Positions 17,075 through 26,002 of a stretch of DNA of 64,000 nt are shown here, piece by piece. The stretch covers positions 483,004 to 547,003 of the forward strand of contig NZ_LN812102.1 of assembly GCF_000942395.1 (NCBI RefSeq). The letters are read 5' to 3'. A program made the translations under genes and the position numbers. The number at the start of each line of letters is the position of its first letter. The stretch's first letter is position 1. The notes beneath the pieces are model-generated. The model did no database searches. It was not told where the DNA came from and worked only from the letters and a program-made list of their open reading frames with translations. Source of the DNA: Risungbinella massiliensis. GTDB lineage: Bacteria; Bacillota; Bacilli; Thermoactinomycetales; Thermoactinomycetaceae.

Positions 17075-17341
17075 TTATAAAGATTCAACATAGGCTTTCG
17101 CTTCTGCTAACGATAGTCCCAATGCTTCTCTTGCCCTTTTAATGGCTTTAATTTTTTTACCTTCTTTTAAGAGTATGCGTAATTCACTATTTATCGGATG
17201 TTCAGATCCGTCTCCTTGATTCGCATGCTCTAACGAAATCTTTAAACGTTTAACTTGTTTTTTTGCTTCATTCACCTTAATGAAACAGAAGATAACGAAT
17301 ATTACCATTAGTATTATAGGTATTAAAATATACGGTGACAT
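17075..17341 (-). CDS. Membrane-anchored protein with L7/L12 C-terminal-like domain
   Basis: The 88-residue protein has one N-terminal membrane helix (YILIPIILMVIFVIFCFI), a short helical linker (NEAKKQVKRLKISLEHA) and a C-terminal segment LLKEGKKIKAIKRAREALGLSLAEAKAYVESL. That segment matches the helix-turn-helix part of the ribosomal L7/L12 C-terminal fold, the surface that recruits translation GTPases in the ribosome. ATG 17341 follows AAGGAGAAGTT, so the longer frame to 17416 is not used. The function is unknown. Confidence 0.7.
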   Translation of the reverse strand: MSPYILIPIILMVIFVIFCFIKVNEAKKQVKRLKISLEHANQGDGSEHPINSELRILLKEGKKIKAIKRAREALGLSLAEAKAYVESL

Positions 17342-17593
17342 AACTTCTTCTCCTTTGAACAGTATTATTTGTAATTTTATCTTAATACAAAGTTGTATTA
17401 CCACACTAATACTCAAAAAAATGAACGATTCATAAATGTGATAGATTTATAGAAGTCCTAACTTCGGAATTGATATCTCCTAATAGAAATATGATCACAT
17501 CCATATTTCATATGTATCCAAGAATTTCACTTTCTAAATAATGGTTGAGATATTTTGTTACTACAATATTCTTATTTTCAATAAATTTTCTAT

Positions 17594-17622
17594 TTGTCTT
17601 AGTAAAACTATTTCGATATAAT
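17594..17622 (+). promoter_or_regulatory. Strong sigma-A promoter of the orphan gene
   Basis: TTGTCT (17594-17599) and a perfect TATAAT (17617-17622) are 17 bases apart. Transcription would begin near 17629, giving an 88-base structured leader. Confidence 0.75.
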
Positions 17623-17640
17623 ATGATACAAGCAAGGGAC

Positions 17641-17694
17641 ATCGGGTCCTGTGCTAATCTTAGACAGCGACCCGATTGTTGGGTCATGCTGTCT
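17641..17694 (+). promoter_or_regulatory. Leader with two mutually exclusive hairpins
   Basis: Structure 1 is a long hairpin (17662-17694): AGACAGC-GACCC, loop GATTGTT, then GGGTC-AT-GCTGTCT, ending five bases before the ribosome site AAGGAGAG. Structure 2 pairs the upstream ATCGGGTC (17641-17648) with GACCCGAT (17669-17676), which uses the same GACCC and disrupts the first. This is the architecture of a translational switch, although no known riboswitch class is recognised. Confidence 0.5.
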
Positions 17695-17716
17695 CCATAA
17701 GGAGAGATCTATCATA

Positions 17717-18127
17717 ATGGAAGAAACAGAAATCGCATCATTGTGTCTGAGTCTAGTGAAAACAGCAAAAAATTGGGAGTCTCAACTTCGCCAACTACGT
17801 AATCAACCAGACATCCCAATACTAGAAGACCTTATTTTTCTAGCAAAAAAAGCTAGGCAATGCTTGAACCGTGCCAAATGGGAGCAAATTAGCCATGAAA
17901 AAAATTCATTGAATGGTTCTATTTCTTCCAAGGCTTTGTCATGGCTCGGCACCGCTGCCAATCTGTACTGTCAGATTCGAGCTAGAATTGAGGAAAAACC
18001 TAGTAGCTGTCTCACTAAACTCCTTACATCAACGGAATACCAATTCCTAGTAAGGGTTTTGCCAGATCCACAAGATGGCGCAGACATCACTCCAGACATA
18101 GCAAAAACTTATTATCTAGCTGGATAA
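17717..18127 (+). CDS. Orphan hypothetical protein, 136 aa
   Basis: The family is not recognised. The protein is mostly predicted helical, with an N-terminal segment EIASLCLSLVKTAKNWESQLRQLRNQ, five cysteines and no membrane helix or signal. The start is ATG 17717 after AAGGAGAG; the frame is open back to 17651, but that part lies within the hairpin leader. It has a strong promoter and the structured leader described above. A GC-rich stem without a T-run (GGGTGA / TCACCC with flanking GGGC / GCCC, 18138-18178) follows the stop. Confidence 0.65.
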   Translation: MEETEIASLCLSLVKTAKNWESQLRQLRNQPDIPILEDLIFLAKKARQCLNRAKWEQISHEKNSLNGSISSKALSWLGTAANLYCQIRARIEEKPSSCLTKLLTSTEYQFLVRVLPDPQDGADITPDIAKTYYLAG

Positions 18128-18315
18128 CTACTCCGACATGGGCCAGGGTGATCTATCTCTAGTTCACCCGCCTTGCCCCTAATCTCCACAGTTTATCTCT
18201 TTCCTTCGTAATTGCTCCCTACTAATAATGAACGAAATATCCTTTTTTAGATAAAAGAAGAGGAGCCTATGCTCTAACTTCCGAACATAGAATCCCCTTA
18301 AAATGTAAGCGTTTT

Positions 18316-19836
18316 CTAACTGATTAGTTCCTGTATTTTTCTCTTTAACTTTTGATCTTGGTCTTGTAAAAATCTTATCTCTGCCGTGCATTCATTCCAT
18401 CTGGCTTCTAATCGTGAGCGTCTGACACGAATCATTCGACGTGTCTCATCAAAATTAGGACCACCAGTGATTCTTCTGACTTCAATAAACGTTCTAGGGT
18501 CAGCATATCTTTTTAGTTCTTCACTACTGAGTTGTAGATCGATTCCCAATTCCTCTCTGGCAATCCGTTCAAACACCTCTGGTTCAAACTCATCTAGCTC
18601 CATTCCTTTGGCTACACCCGTTCTAGCAACATTTGCACAGAGTTTATGTGCTTGACGTAACGAAAGGCCTTTTTCCCTTACGAGCGCATCGGATAACTCG
18701 GTGATTGTGATATAGGATTCTCTTGACTTCTTGAGAAGATGTTCTCTATTCACTTCCATCGTCCGAACCACTACCGTCATTAAGCGCATCACTCGCTTTG
18801 CCTTCTCCATCGCAGAGTACAGGTGAGGCTGGAGATCATCTTCTGTATCGACAATATCTCCAAATGGTGTATTATGCATCATGGTAATGGCTGCTTGAGC
18901 ATCCCCTACTGCCGAGCTGGCGATCGACCGAGAGTGTTCTATGGAGACCGGATTTCGTTTTTGTGGCATGATACTGGATGTTTGAACATAAGGTGCTGCA
19001 ACTCGAAAAGCTTGAAACTCTCTCGTGCATAGTTGAAGGAAGTCTTGTAGCCAACGTCCTGTGTTAGACATCAGGACTAGCACTGCTGTTGCTGTCTCTA
19101 ACAAATAGTCTGCCCCTGCCACCGCATCATAAGAATTCTCCACTAAACCTGCAAAACCTAGTGAGGTTTTGGTAGAATCACGGTCAATTGGAAAACCCGT
19201 AGTTGTAATAGCAGCTGCTCCAAGTGGACTTTGATTTACTTGACGATAAGCATTCCACAGACGTGTTGTATCTCTCGCCAATAGGTCATGCACTGCTGTC
19301 AAATAATGCCCCAAGGTTGTAGGCTGAGCTGGTTGAGTATGCGTATAAGCAGGCATGATGGTCTCTACATGGTCTTGTGCAAACTCTAATATTGCATCTC
19401 GCAATTCCAATACATGTTGCAAAAGGAGTAATAGCCGTTCACGCAATACATATCGATACATGGTGACCCCCATGTCGTTCCGGCTTCTAGCGATATGCAT
19501 GTTCCCAGCTAACTCTTTGCCGATCTTATCTGCAATCTTTTCCTCCATCTGGAAAAAAAGATCTTCATAACTAGGATCATACGAGAGTGTATTTGGATCT
19601 GTTTGGGATACATCCTCTACTGCTTGTAAAATCGTGCGCGCTTGTTCTTTTGTCAGAATCTCTTGTTCCAGTAGCATCATGACATGGGCCCGATGAATCT
19701 GAAACATAGTATGAAAAAGATAATCTCGTTGGTCGTTGTAGACGGGTTTTAACAAGTCTTCCACATAGGTTTTACCTGGAAACTGTTCGCCTTCTTGAGC
19801 TAGCAATTTCTCTTTTGTAAGCATGTTGCTTAACAT
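18316..19836 (-). CDS. Argininosuccinate lyase/fumarase-superfamily C-N lyase, probably not ArgH
   Basis: This 506-residue enzyme of the aspartase/fumarase superfamily has MHIARSRND near residue 113, THTQPAQPTTLGHY near 165 and the catalytic serine loop SSIMPQKRNPVSIEHSR near 284. Family members release fumarate from N-succinyl compounds. True ArgH usually reads NPDxAELIRG after the loop; here it is NPVSIEHSR, nearer the adenylosuccinate-type and EDDS-lyase-type members. It is the last gene of an operon with a complete ABC importer and has no arg neighbour. Cleavage of an imported aspartate-derived amine compound fits better than arginine synthesis. ATG 19836 follows GAAGGGG. Confidence 0.75.
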   Translation of the reverse strand: MLSNMLTKEKLLAQEGEQFPGKTYVEDLLKPVYNDQRDYLFHTMFQIHRAHVMMLLEQEILTKEQARTILQAVEDVSQTDPNTLSYDPSYEDLFFQMEEKIADKIGKELAGNMHIARSRNDMGVTMYRYVLRERLLLLLQHVLELRDAILEFAQDHVETIMPAYTHTQPAQPTTLGHYLTAVHDLLARDTTRLWNAYRQVNQSPLGAAAITTTGFPIDRDSTKTSLGFAGLVENSYDAVAGADYLLETATAVLVLMSNTGRWLQDFLQLCTREFQAFRVAAPYVQTSSIMPQKRNPVSIEHSRSIASSAVGDAQAAITMMHNTPFGDIVDTEDDLQPHLYSAMEKAKRVMRLMTVVVRTMEVNREHLLKKSRESYITITELSDALVREKGLSLRQAHKLCANVARTGVAKGMELDEFEPEVFERIAREELGIDLQLSSEELKRYADPRTFIEVRRITGGPNFDETRRMIRVRRSRLEARWNECTAEIRFLQDQDQKLKRKIQELIS

Positions 19837-19978
19837 GGTAGACCCCTTCTTTTTTGAGAGTTTTTCAAGCGATTTAGACTACATAAACAAGATGAACTGG
19901 TTGGGAAGAAAGTCAGAGGACAGGTTAGGAGGAATACTCCTCCTATAACCTATCCATATGCTTGGAAACAGTTGCTTC

Positions 19979-21703
19979 CTATAACGATTTTTCCGCCTTT
20001 ACTCCAAAGAATTTTTCTGAGATGAACATCACCGCTCCAATTAAGATGATCTGATAAACAGCGTATGCGGATGCTTGCCCTAAGTTGAATTGTCTTAGGT
20101 ATGAGTCAATTTCGATGGAGATTGGTCGGTTGTCATAGGTGAAGAGAAGTACAGAGGAAACATACTCCCCTACTGATGTTACAAACGCAAGTAAAGCACC
20201 TGCCATAATCCCTGGTAAAATAATCGGTAGAACTACTTTACGGAACGTATAAAACCAAGTAGCACCGAGATTCTGTGCTGCCTCTTCTAGCGAGTCGTCC
20301 AATTGCTCCAGTGCTGCACTAGTAGAACGCACTACTAACGGGATATGGCGAACAAAATAGGCAAGCGGTAAGATCCAAAATGTTCCTACTAAGATGTTGT
20401 TAAAGGTAAAAACAGATGGTTGATTAAAAGCAAAAATGAGATTGATTGCTACGACGGTTGCGGGTAAGGACCAAGGTAACATCACGATAACTTCTACTAG
20501 ATTTTTACCTCGAAACTTCCGCTTCACCAGAACATACGAAGCAAGTACCCCAAAGAAAAAGTTCCCGATCGTAGCAACGGTCGCCATCCAAAGACTATTC
20601 TGGACAGGTTCCCATGTGGACGGATCAACCAAAAGCTGCTCATAGTTGAATAAACTAAATTCTGTTGGATATGGTTGAATCGTCCAAGTACCATCTGGTA
20701 CAAATGATAACAGAATAAGAGTCAAATGTGGCAACAATAATATGACAACTCCTATAATTGCTATCGTAACCAAAATCCATTTAATAAACGGATTACGTAT
20801 CTCCTTGCGCTGAGCGCTGACTCCCTTTTCTGACATCCGATAATCTCGACGATTTTGATACCAACGCATAAACAGCAGGAATGCGATCGAGATCACGGAA
20901 AGGATAACCGATTGTACAGCTGCCATCTCCAACGCATTGTTTAATTTGGAATTATAGATTTCCACACTCAAGACCCGAACTCCATCTCCTAGTATAAAAG
21001 GAGCGGAAAAAGAAGCCATAGAAGTCATAAAAACCAAGAGAGAAGAAGCAATAAGAGCTGGAGTAAGCATTGGGAGAGTTACTTTGAAAAAGACCGTAAT
21101 CGGCTTTGCTCCAAGATTAGTCGCAGCTTCTTCTAAAGCTGGGTTCAAATTTCGGATCGCTGCCGAAACAGTGACATAGAAATAAACATATTCCGTGTAG
21201 GTATGAACCAGTAAAATCCCTGGTACACCACCAATACTAAATGGAGCACTATCCATTTGGAATAAGTCTTGGATAAATCGAGTCACCAATCCTGTCTCCC
21301 CATATAGGATATAGAAAGCAAGAACCCCTACCAGAGAAGGAAGAACAATTGGCATGATCGCAATGCTTGAAAAGAACGAGCGACCAGGAAAATCGAATCG
21401 ATTAAAAATGAATGCAAGAGGTACTCCTACCACCGCAGCCAGCAAAACACTCAAAACGGAGATAAAAACACTATTTTTTAGTGCCTCAAAGCTCGTCGCT
21501 TCTCCAAAGAAGGAGAAGTAGCTACCTAACGAAAAAGATCCTGTTAGTTCATCAAACGTTAGGTTTGCTATACCTAAACTTAAGAAAAAAGTCCGGATAC
21601 TTGGATAGAGTACATATGCAAACAGCACCAGAATTACTGGAAACAATAATAGAAAGGTAAACCAACGGTCAGAACGGATTTTTGCCCATACTTGTTTGGC
21701 CAT
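19979..21703 (-). CDS. ABC transporter permease, two fused permease domains (FbpB/PotB-C type)
   Basis: This 574-residue protein has two tandem binding-protein-dependent permease domains of about six helices each, as in iron(III), thiamine and phosphonate-type importers. Each domain has the cytoplasmic EAA loop that docks on the ATPase: EEAATNLGAKPITVFFKVTLPML and EEAAQNLGATWFYTFRKVVLPII. The real start is ATG 21703, which overlaps the ATPase stop by one base (TAATG), so the two are translationally coupled. The substrate follows the binding protein. Confidence 0.9.
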   Translation of the reverse strand: MAKQVWAKIRSDRWFTFLLLFPVILVLFAYVLYPSIRTFFLSLGIANLTFDELTGSFSLGSYFSFFGEATSFEALKNSVFISVLSVLLAAVVGVPLAFIFNRFDFPGRSFFSSIAIMPIVLPSLVGVLAFYILYGETGLVTRFIQDLFQMDSAPFSIGGVPGILLVHTYTEYVYFYVTVSAAIRNLNPALEEAATNLGAKPITVFFKVTLPMLTPALIASSLLVFMTSMASFSAPFILGDGVRVLSVEIYNSKLNNALEMAAVQSVILSVISIAFLLFMRWYQNRRDYRMSEKGVSAQRKEIRNPFIKWILVTIAIIGVVILLLPHLTLILLSFVPDGTWTIQPYPTEFSLFNYEQLLVDPSTWEPVQNSLWMATVATIGNFFFGVLASYVLVKRKFRGKNLVEVIVMLPWSLPATVVAINLIFAFNQPSVFTFNNILVGTFWILPLAYFVRHIPLVVRSTSAALEQLDDSLEEAAQNLGATWFYTFRKVVLPIILPGIMAGALLAFVTSVGEYVSSVLLFTYDNRPISIEIDSYLRQFNLGQASAYAVYQIILIGAVMFISEKFFGVKAEKSL

Positions 21704-22809
21704 TATTCGGAAGCCCCCCAACTAGCCGGGAGTATACGAAGATGTTCTTCCGGTAGATGGAGCCATACTTTCTCGCCTTCTCGAAGCTGACTAACCACAT
21801 GTGCTTGGTTCATAAGCAACACTGTAGCCGCTATATTTTGGTTATCATGCTCCAGATCTACTGTCACTTGAACCACCGAGCCTGTAAATTGTATAAGACG
21901 AATCTTTCCAGGGATCGAATTAGGTCCTGCTTCAGCAGAGATTTTTACTGATTCTGGACGAATCGAAAGCCTCCAATCTCCCGAATTTTTTCCTTCCCAA
22001 TATTTTGTCGAGATTTCTGGTAAGCTGATACGTTGACCTAGCGCTGTTACAGTAGAAGAATCGTCTGACTTTTCGATTTCCTGTATTGGAATAAGATTGC
22101 TCTCGCCAACAAAGGATGCAACAAAACCATTAGATGGCGTATGATAGATTTCTTGTGGTGTTCCAATCTGTTGCAAGTATCCTTCTTGGAAGACAGCAAT
22201 ACGATTACTCATCGAGAGAGCCTCTTCCTGATCATGCGTAACATAAACAGTCGTGATTCCCAGTTCCCGTTGCAAGGTGAGAATTTCTGTCCGCATCTCA
22301 TCACGCAAACGTGCATCCAAGTTACTGAGCGGCTCATCTAATAACAAAATCCTAGGTTGGATCACTAGTGCTCTAGCGAGTGCAATCCGTTGCTGTTGGC
22401 CACCTGAGAGTTGGGTCATACGCCGGGATCCATATCCTGGGAGGCGTACCTGTTCTAATGCACGTTCTACTTTTTGTTTAATTTCTGCTTTAGGTAATTT
22501 CCGCACTTTTAAACCAAACGCAATATTCTCAAAAACGGTCATGTGGGGGAATAATGCATAATTTTGAAAGACCATTCCTGTATTTCGTAAATGTGGTGGG
22601 ACATTCGTTACATCCCTCCCATCAAACTCAATCTTCCCTGCAGTTGGAAAATAAAATCCTGCAATCATTCGAAGTGTAGTTGTTTTTCCACAACCACTCG
22701 GTCCAAGCAAAGTAAAAAACTCTCCCTCTTGAATGGTCAAGTTTATATTTTTGACACCAACATTTTCCGTAAACATTTTCTCTACTTGTACAAAATCGAC
22801 TCTACTCAA
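21703..22809 (-). CDS. ABC transporter ATP-binding protein (iron/spermidine/putrescine class)
   Basis: The nucleotide-binding subunit carries Walker A GPSGCGKTT, Q-loop VFQNYALFPHMTV, signature LSGGQQQRIALARAL, Walker B RILLLDEPLSNLDARL and the H-loop VTHDQEEAL. A C-terminal TOBE domain (about residues 250-368) is typical of this importer class. The start is a TTG at 22809, seven bases after CAGGAGGTG; the frame upstream to 22881 has no ribosome site. It is the second gene of the importer-lyase operon. Confidence 0.92.
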   Translation of the reverse strand: MSRVDFVQVEKMFTENVGVKNINLTIQEGEFFTLLGPSGCGKTTTLRMIAGFYFPTAGKIEFDGRDVTNVPPHLRNTGMVFQNYALFPHMTVFENIAFGLKVRKLPKAEIKQKVERALEQVRLPGYGSRRMTQLSGGQQQRIALARALVIQPRILLLDEPLSNLDARLRDEMRTEILTLQRELGITTVYVTHDQEEALSMSNRIAVFQEGYLQQIGTPQEIYHTPSNGFVASFVGESNLIPIQEIEKSDDSSTVTALGQRISLPEISTKYWEGKNSGDWRLSIRPESVKISAEAGPNSIPGKIRLIQFTGSVVQVTVDLEHDNQNIAATVLLMNQAHVVSQLREGEKVWLHLPEEHLRILPASWGASE

Positions 22810-22954
22810 TGACGTACACCTCCTGCAAATTAAAGCAATCAAAGGAATGAAGGCCCTGCCGACTGACCATCCAGTTGGCAAGGCTATCCTTCGCTTTTGG
22901 AGAATCTGAATTCGAGATAGAAGTCATTCTCTTATTCAGACTCTCAAAGTCATA

Positions 22955-24034
22955 TTATTTCTTGTCTTTATTTTGGCTCTTGATCCTCTTATCCCAATAT
23001 TCCATCCAAGCTTTCTCGTTGCTTTGTAGATAGTTGTAATCGAGAGGCATTTCCGTAATCTTGGTCTCTTTCATCCAAGCTGGGACGTCCGTTACATCAG
23101 TACGAGTCGGAATTCGGTTAAACTTTTCAGCCAAGAGCTTGGTAGCTTCTGGAGAGTTAACGAATTCATAGAAAGCTTCTGCAGCTTTTGGATTTTTACC
23201 ACCTTTGATCTTGGCGATCCCTTCCGTAATGATTGGAGTTCCAGACGTTGGGATGTTGTAAGCAAGAGGATATTTTTTCAAGCTGATTAACATTTGTGCT
23301 TCTGGCATGTTCCAAACTGTCACTAAACCTTCGCCACGAGCCATTTTGGTGTAAAGAATGTCTGGGCTAGAGACATATTCTTTGGTATTGGCATCAAGTT
23401 TTTTCAACCAATCATAGCCTTTATTGACATCGTTATTGTTCTTTTTCGCTTCTTTATCAATCATCGATGTATAGATCGTCCGCATCGTACCAGAAGCGAG
23501 AGGTTGACGAATGATAATCTTATCTTTCCATTTTGGGTCTAAGAGATCATCCCAATCCTTTGGTGCCTCTTCTGGTTTTACTTTATCTTTATTGTACATA
23601 ATGACTTCTGGAGTTTGACTGGTCCCAGTCCATGAATAATCTTGGGAACGGAATTTTTCTGGTAAAGCGCTTGCATAAGTTGGAGTGTAAGGTTGCAATA
23701 GCCCTTCCCGCTTTGCTTGTTCAAACATCACAGAAGGTGCTCCCCACCAGATGTCTCCTTGTGGATTATTTTTTTCAGAACGAACACGATCAAGAACCAT
23801 TTGCGAACCCATATCCAAAATTTGTACATCTACGCCTGGATACTTGGCCTCAAAGAGCTTTTCAAATTCATTTTCAATATCTTTTCCGTGTGGTGAGTAA
23901 ACCACTACCTTGTTTTCCAAACCATGTCCGTTGCCTTCTGGTGTTGCGTTGGAATTTTCTTGTGCCAAACATCCTGTTGTAATAACAGCTGCCATCGCTA
24001 GCACAGTGCTTGCCTTTAGCCATTTAGATCCCAA
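22955..24034 (-). CDS. ABC transporter substrate-binding lipoprotein
   Basis: This family-1 extracellular solute-binding protein (Fe3+/phosphonate/spermidine group) has a lipobox TTGC after the signal helix KASTVLAMAAVI, so it is a membrane-anchored lipoprotein. Typical motifs are VVYSPHGKDIENEFEKLFE, GDIWWGAPSVMFEQAK, APKDWDDLLDP and GIAKIKGGKNPKAAEAFYEFV. The paired tyrosines of iron-binding FbpA are not evident, so ferric iron itself is not a clear ligand. Both TTG 24043 and TTG 24034 are possible starts; AGGAGG is well spaced only for 24034. It is the first gene of the operon. Confidence 0.88.
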   Translation of the reverse strand: MGSKWLKASTVLAMAAVITTGCLAQENSNATPEGNGHGLENKVVVYSPHGKDIENEFEKLFEAKYPGVDVQILDMGSQMVLDRVRSEKNNPQGDIWWGAPSVMFEQAKREGLLQPYTPTYASALPEKFRSQDYSWTGTSQTPEVIMYNKDKVKPEEAPKDWDDLLDPKWKDKIIIRQPLASGTMRTIYTSMIDKEAKKNNNDVNKGYDWLKKLDANTKEYVSSPDILYTKMARGEGLVTVWNMPEAQMLISLKKYPLAYNIPTSGTPIITEGIAKIKGGKNPKAAEAFYEFVNSPEATKLLAEKFNRIPTRTDVTDVPAWMKETKITEMPLDYNYLQSNEKAWMEYWDKRIKSQNKDKK

Positions 24035-24279
24035 AAAACCCAACCTCCTAGCAAAATGAAAAATAGATTACATCGAAATTATTTCACATAAATTTTACAA
24101 AGTAAACATGCAGTTCAGAAAGGTTAGATAGAATTAGGGTAGTAGGAATATTGGAAATAGCGCGGAGTAGAAACATAAAGAGAGAATGTTCCTTTTTTCA
24201 AGTAAAATGCTACTATTTCTGATAGAATCACTAATGAATTAAGTTGAAAATGAAATGGATGTAGAAGAGGAGAATTCGT

Positions 24280-24486
24280 ATGGAGAAAACAAAATTAGTA
24301 ATCCGAGACAATGGCTCTATTTTGGTAAAGGGAGATTTTGAAATAATTGATGCAGACGGCAATGTTTACCCAAGTAAACCTCAAGTCTCGATTTGCCGCT
24401 GCGGGTATTCGCAAAAGAAACCATTCTGTGATGGCGCACACAAAGGGAAATTTGAAGATGCTTGTCGCGCTCCACAACCAGAATAA
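24280..24486 (+). CDS. CDGSH-type [2Fe-2S] protein
   Basis: This 68-residue protein has one CDGSH (mitoNEET-type) motif, CRCGYSQKKPFCDGAHK, with three cysteines and one histidine that bind a [2Fe-2S] cluster. The first half has a beta-strand region IRDNGSILVKGDFEIIDADG. Such proteins are redox- or cluster-transfer factors. The ATG follows AGAGGAGAATTCGT. It is a single gene that converges on the MBL gene at a shared terminator. Confidence 0.9.
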   Translation: MEKTKLVIRDNGSILVKGDFEIIDADGNVYPSKPQVSICRCGYSQKKPFCDGAHKGKFEDACRAPQPE

Positions 24487-24491
24487 AGAAG

Positions 24492-24527
24492 CAAAGCACA
24501 ACTTCTACATAGAGAGTTGTGCTTTGT
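24492..24527. terminator. Terminator between the CDGSH and MBL genes
   Basis: CAAAGCACAACT and AGTTGTGCTTTG form a 12-bp stem, followed by a modest T-run on the plus strand. It lies between two convergent stops and may serve both. Confidence 0.75.
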
Positions 24528-24532
24528 ACCTT

Positions 24533-25369
24533 TTAATGTATCTTTGGTATTTCTAGCTCTTGAAAATGATCGGCTAAATGTTGCAATGACTTTGCTACAT
24601 GCTGAGACATTGGAACCCCATGCCCTGATACGATTACTTTCGGCTTTAGGCTAGCAAGAAGTTGTACAGACTTATGGGCGTTTGTCCAATCCGGGGTGAA
24701 GTAGGCAGGCGGACCATGTAACTCTTGATGTTGCGTTACTACTTCATAGAGAGACTCTTGTTTTACCGTAGTAACCGCATCTCCAGCGATTAACACCCCA
24801 TCATTTTCCCGATATAAGCTAATATGTCCTGGAGTATGCCCAGGCGTGGGAATTACTCGCCAATCGGAGAATCCTGGGATCGAACCATTAGATGGTAAGA
24901 CCTCCAATCTCCCTGTTAGATTAAGACTGCTTCGTGGGAACAGAGGAGATAACTTGGCGATCAAACCAGAATCTGCATCTGGATTAGCTGGAGGGTAACT
25001 CTGTTTTCCAGTCAAAAAAGGAACCTCATTGGAATGTACGAGAACAGGAACATTCCAGTTAGACAATAGCTCCAATATAGATCCAACATGATCAAAATGG
25101 CCATGTGTTAATACAATCGCCTGTGGTTTGGCTCCTTCACCAAATCGTTTTTCGGCTTCATCCAAAATCTGCTGAGCTTTGTGAGGAACTCCTGCATCTA
25201 CTAAGAAAAACCCATCTTTATCTCCAATAAAACAGACATTAACAAATTGAACTGGTAGACAATAGACATCAGGCTTAATCTCCATCTCCTGACCACTAGT
25301 TACTGTTGGGAGTGGCGGAACAATACCTGGTAGCTCCTGTTTTTCTTGTTTATATTGCAGACAAATCAC
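24533..25369 (-). CDS. Metallo-beta-lactamase-fold hydrolase
   Basis: This 278-residue MBL-fold enzyme has the metal-binding motif THGHFDHVGS, then TPGHTPGHISLY and GDAV, and a late histidine in VSGHGVPM. These give a two-metal site as in glyoxalase II-like and lactonase-like members. The substrate is unknown. The start is uncertain: GTG 25369 is the first possibility and no clear ribosome site decides it. It is probably co-transcribed with the reductase gene upstream (35 bases). Confidence 0.85.
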   Translation of the reverse strand: MICLQYKQEKQELPGIVPPLPTVTSGQEMEIKPDVYCLPVQFVNVCFIGDKDGFFLVDAGVPHKAQQILDEAEKRFGEGAKPQAIVLTHGHFDHVGSILELLSNWNVPVLVHSNEVPFLTGKQSYPPANPDADSGLIAKLSPLFPRSSLNLTGRLEVLPSNGSIPGFSDWRVIPTPGHTPGHISLYRENDGVLIAGDAVTTVKQESLYEVVTQHQELHGPPAYFTPDWTNAHKSVQLLASLKPKVIVSGHGVPMSQHVAKSLQHLADHFQELEIPKIH

Positions 25370-25404
25370 CCCTTTCTGCTTAGTATGAAGAAAAGAGTAC
25401 TGTC

Positions 25405-25938
25405 TTAATACAACCCTTTCGATCGATAGTGCAGTAACACCACTTCTCCAAAACGCTCCACTTTCTGTAGCTCCAAACGTTCCTCCCTAGGTTCTTTTCG
25501 TTGAAACAGACGAATTCCACTTCCCAGTAGATAAGGTAGGGAAGCAACTACATACTCATCAATACTATTCGCTCCTTGAAAAGCTTCGATCAGCTTTGCT
25601 CCCCCAACTAACCAGATTTTTTTACCTCGTTTTGCTCTTAACGTTTCAATGAACTCACCAACATCTCCCTCGACATATGTCACGTACTCATCAGATCCTT
25701 TTCTGGTTCGAGAAAAAACATAGCATTCTAGTCCTTGGTACGGAAAAGGTACATTAAATGACCGAACTTGGTCATAAGTATCTCGTCCCATCACAACCGT
25801 ATCGATTGATTCCAAAAACGCAGAATAACCATTATCCCCCTCTCCTTCAATCGATTCCAAAAAATCAATGGAGCCATCTTCTCTTGCAATATATCCATCT
25901 AATGTCTGAGCAATATATAAAACCACTTCACTTGGCAT
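25405..25938 (-). CDS. Dihydrofolate-reductase-family protein (RibD C-terminal-like)
   Basis: The protein is similar to the RibD C-terminal/DHFR fold: VVLYIAQTLDGYIAREDGSIDFL at the N-terminus, VVMGRDTYDQV, and the glycine-rich IWLVGGAKLIEAF motif that binds NADPH. It is like the YyaP/YwjB small reductases of Bacillus. The physiological substrate is unknown; it does not replace FolA with certainty. The start is ATG 25938 after AGGAGA; the longer frame lacks a site. Confidence 0.85.
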   Translation of the reverse strand: MPSEVVLYIAQTLDGYIAREDGSIDFLESIEGEGDNGYSAFLESIDTVVMGRDTYDQVRSFNVPFPYQGLECYVFSRTRKGSDEYVTYVEGDVGEFIETLRAKRGKKIWLVGGAKLIEAFQGANSIDEYVVASLPYLLGSGIRLFQRKEPREERLELQKVERFGEVVLLHYRSKGLY

Positions 25939-26002
25939 TTTCTTCGCTCTCCTTTGTGTTATCATTTCATCAGCGACTCAAAAGAAAGGAACAATCCAAC
26001 TT

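Noticed and set aside
18304-18317. A cre-like sequence TGTAAGCGTTTTCT over the lyase stop codon
   Set aside because: It matches the consensus well but sits at the 3' end of the operon with no gene starting nearby, so a regulatory role is unlikely.
19979-24034. Assignment of the importer to ferric iron
   Set aside because: The family includes iron transporters, but the binding protein lacks a clear paired-tyrosine iron site, so only the class is stated.
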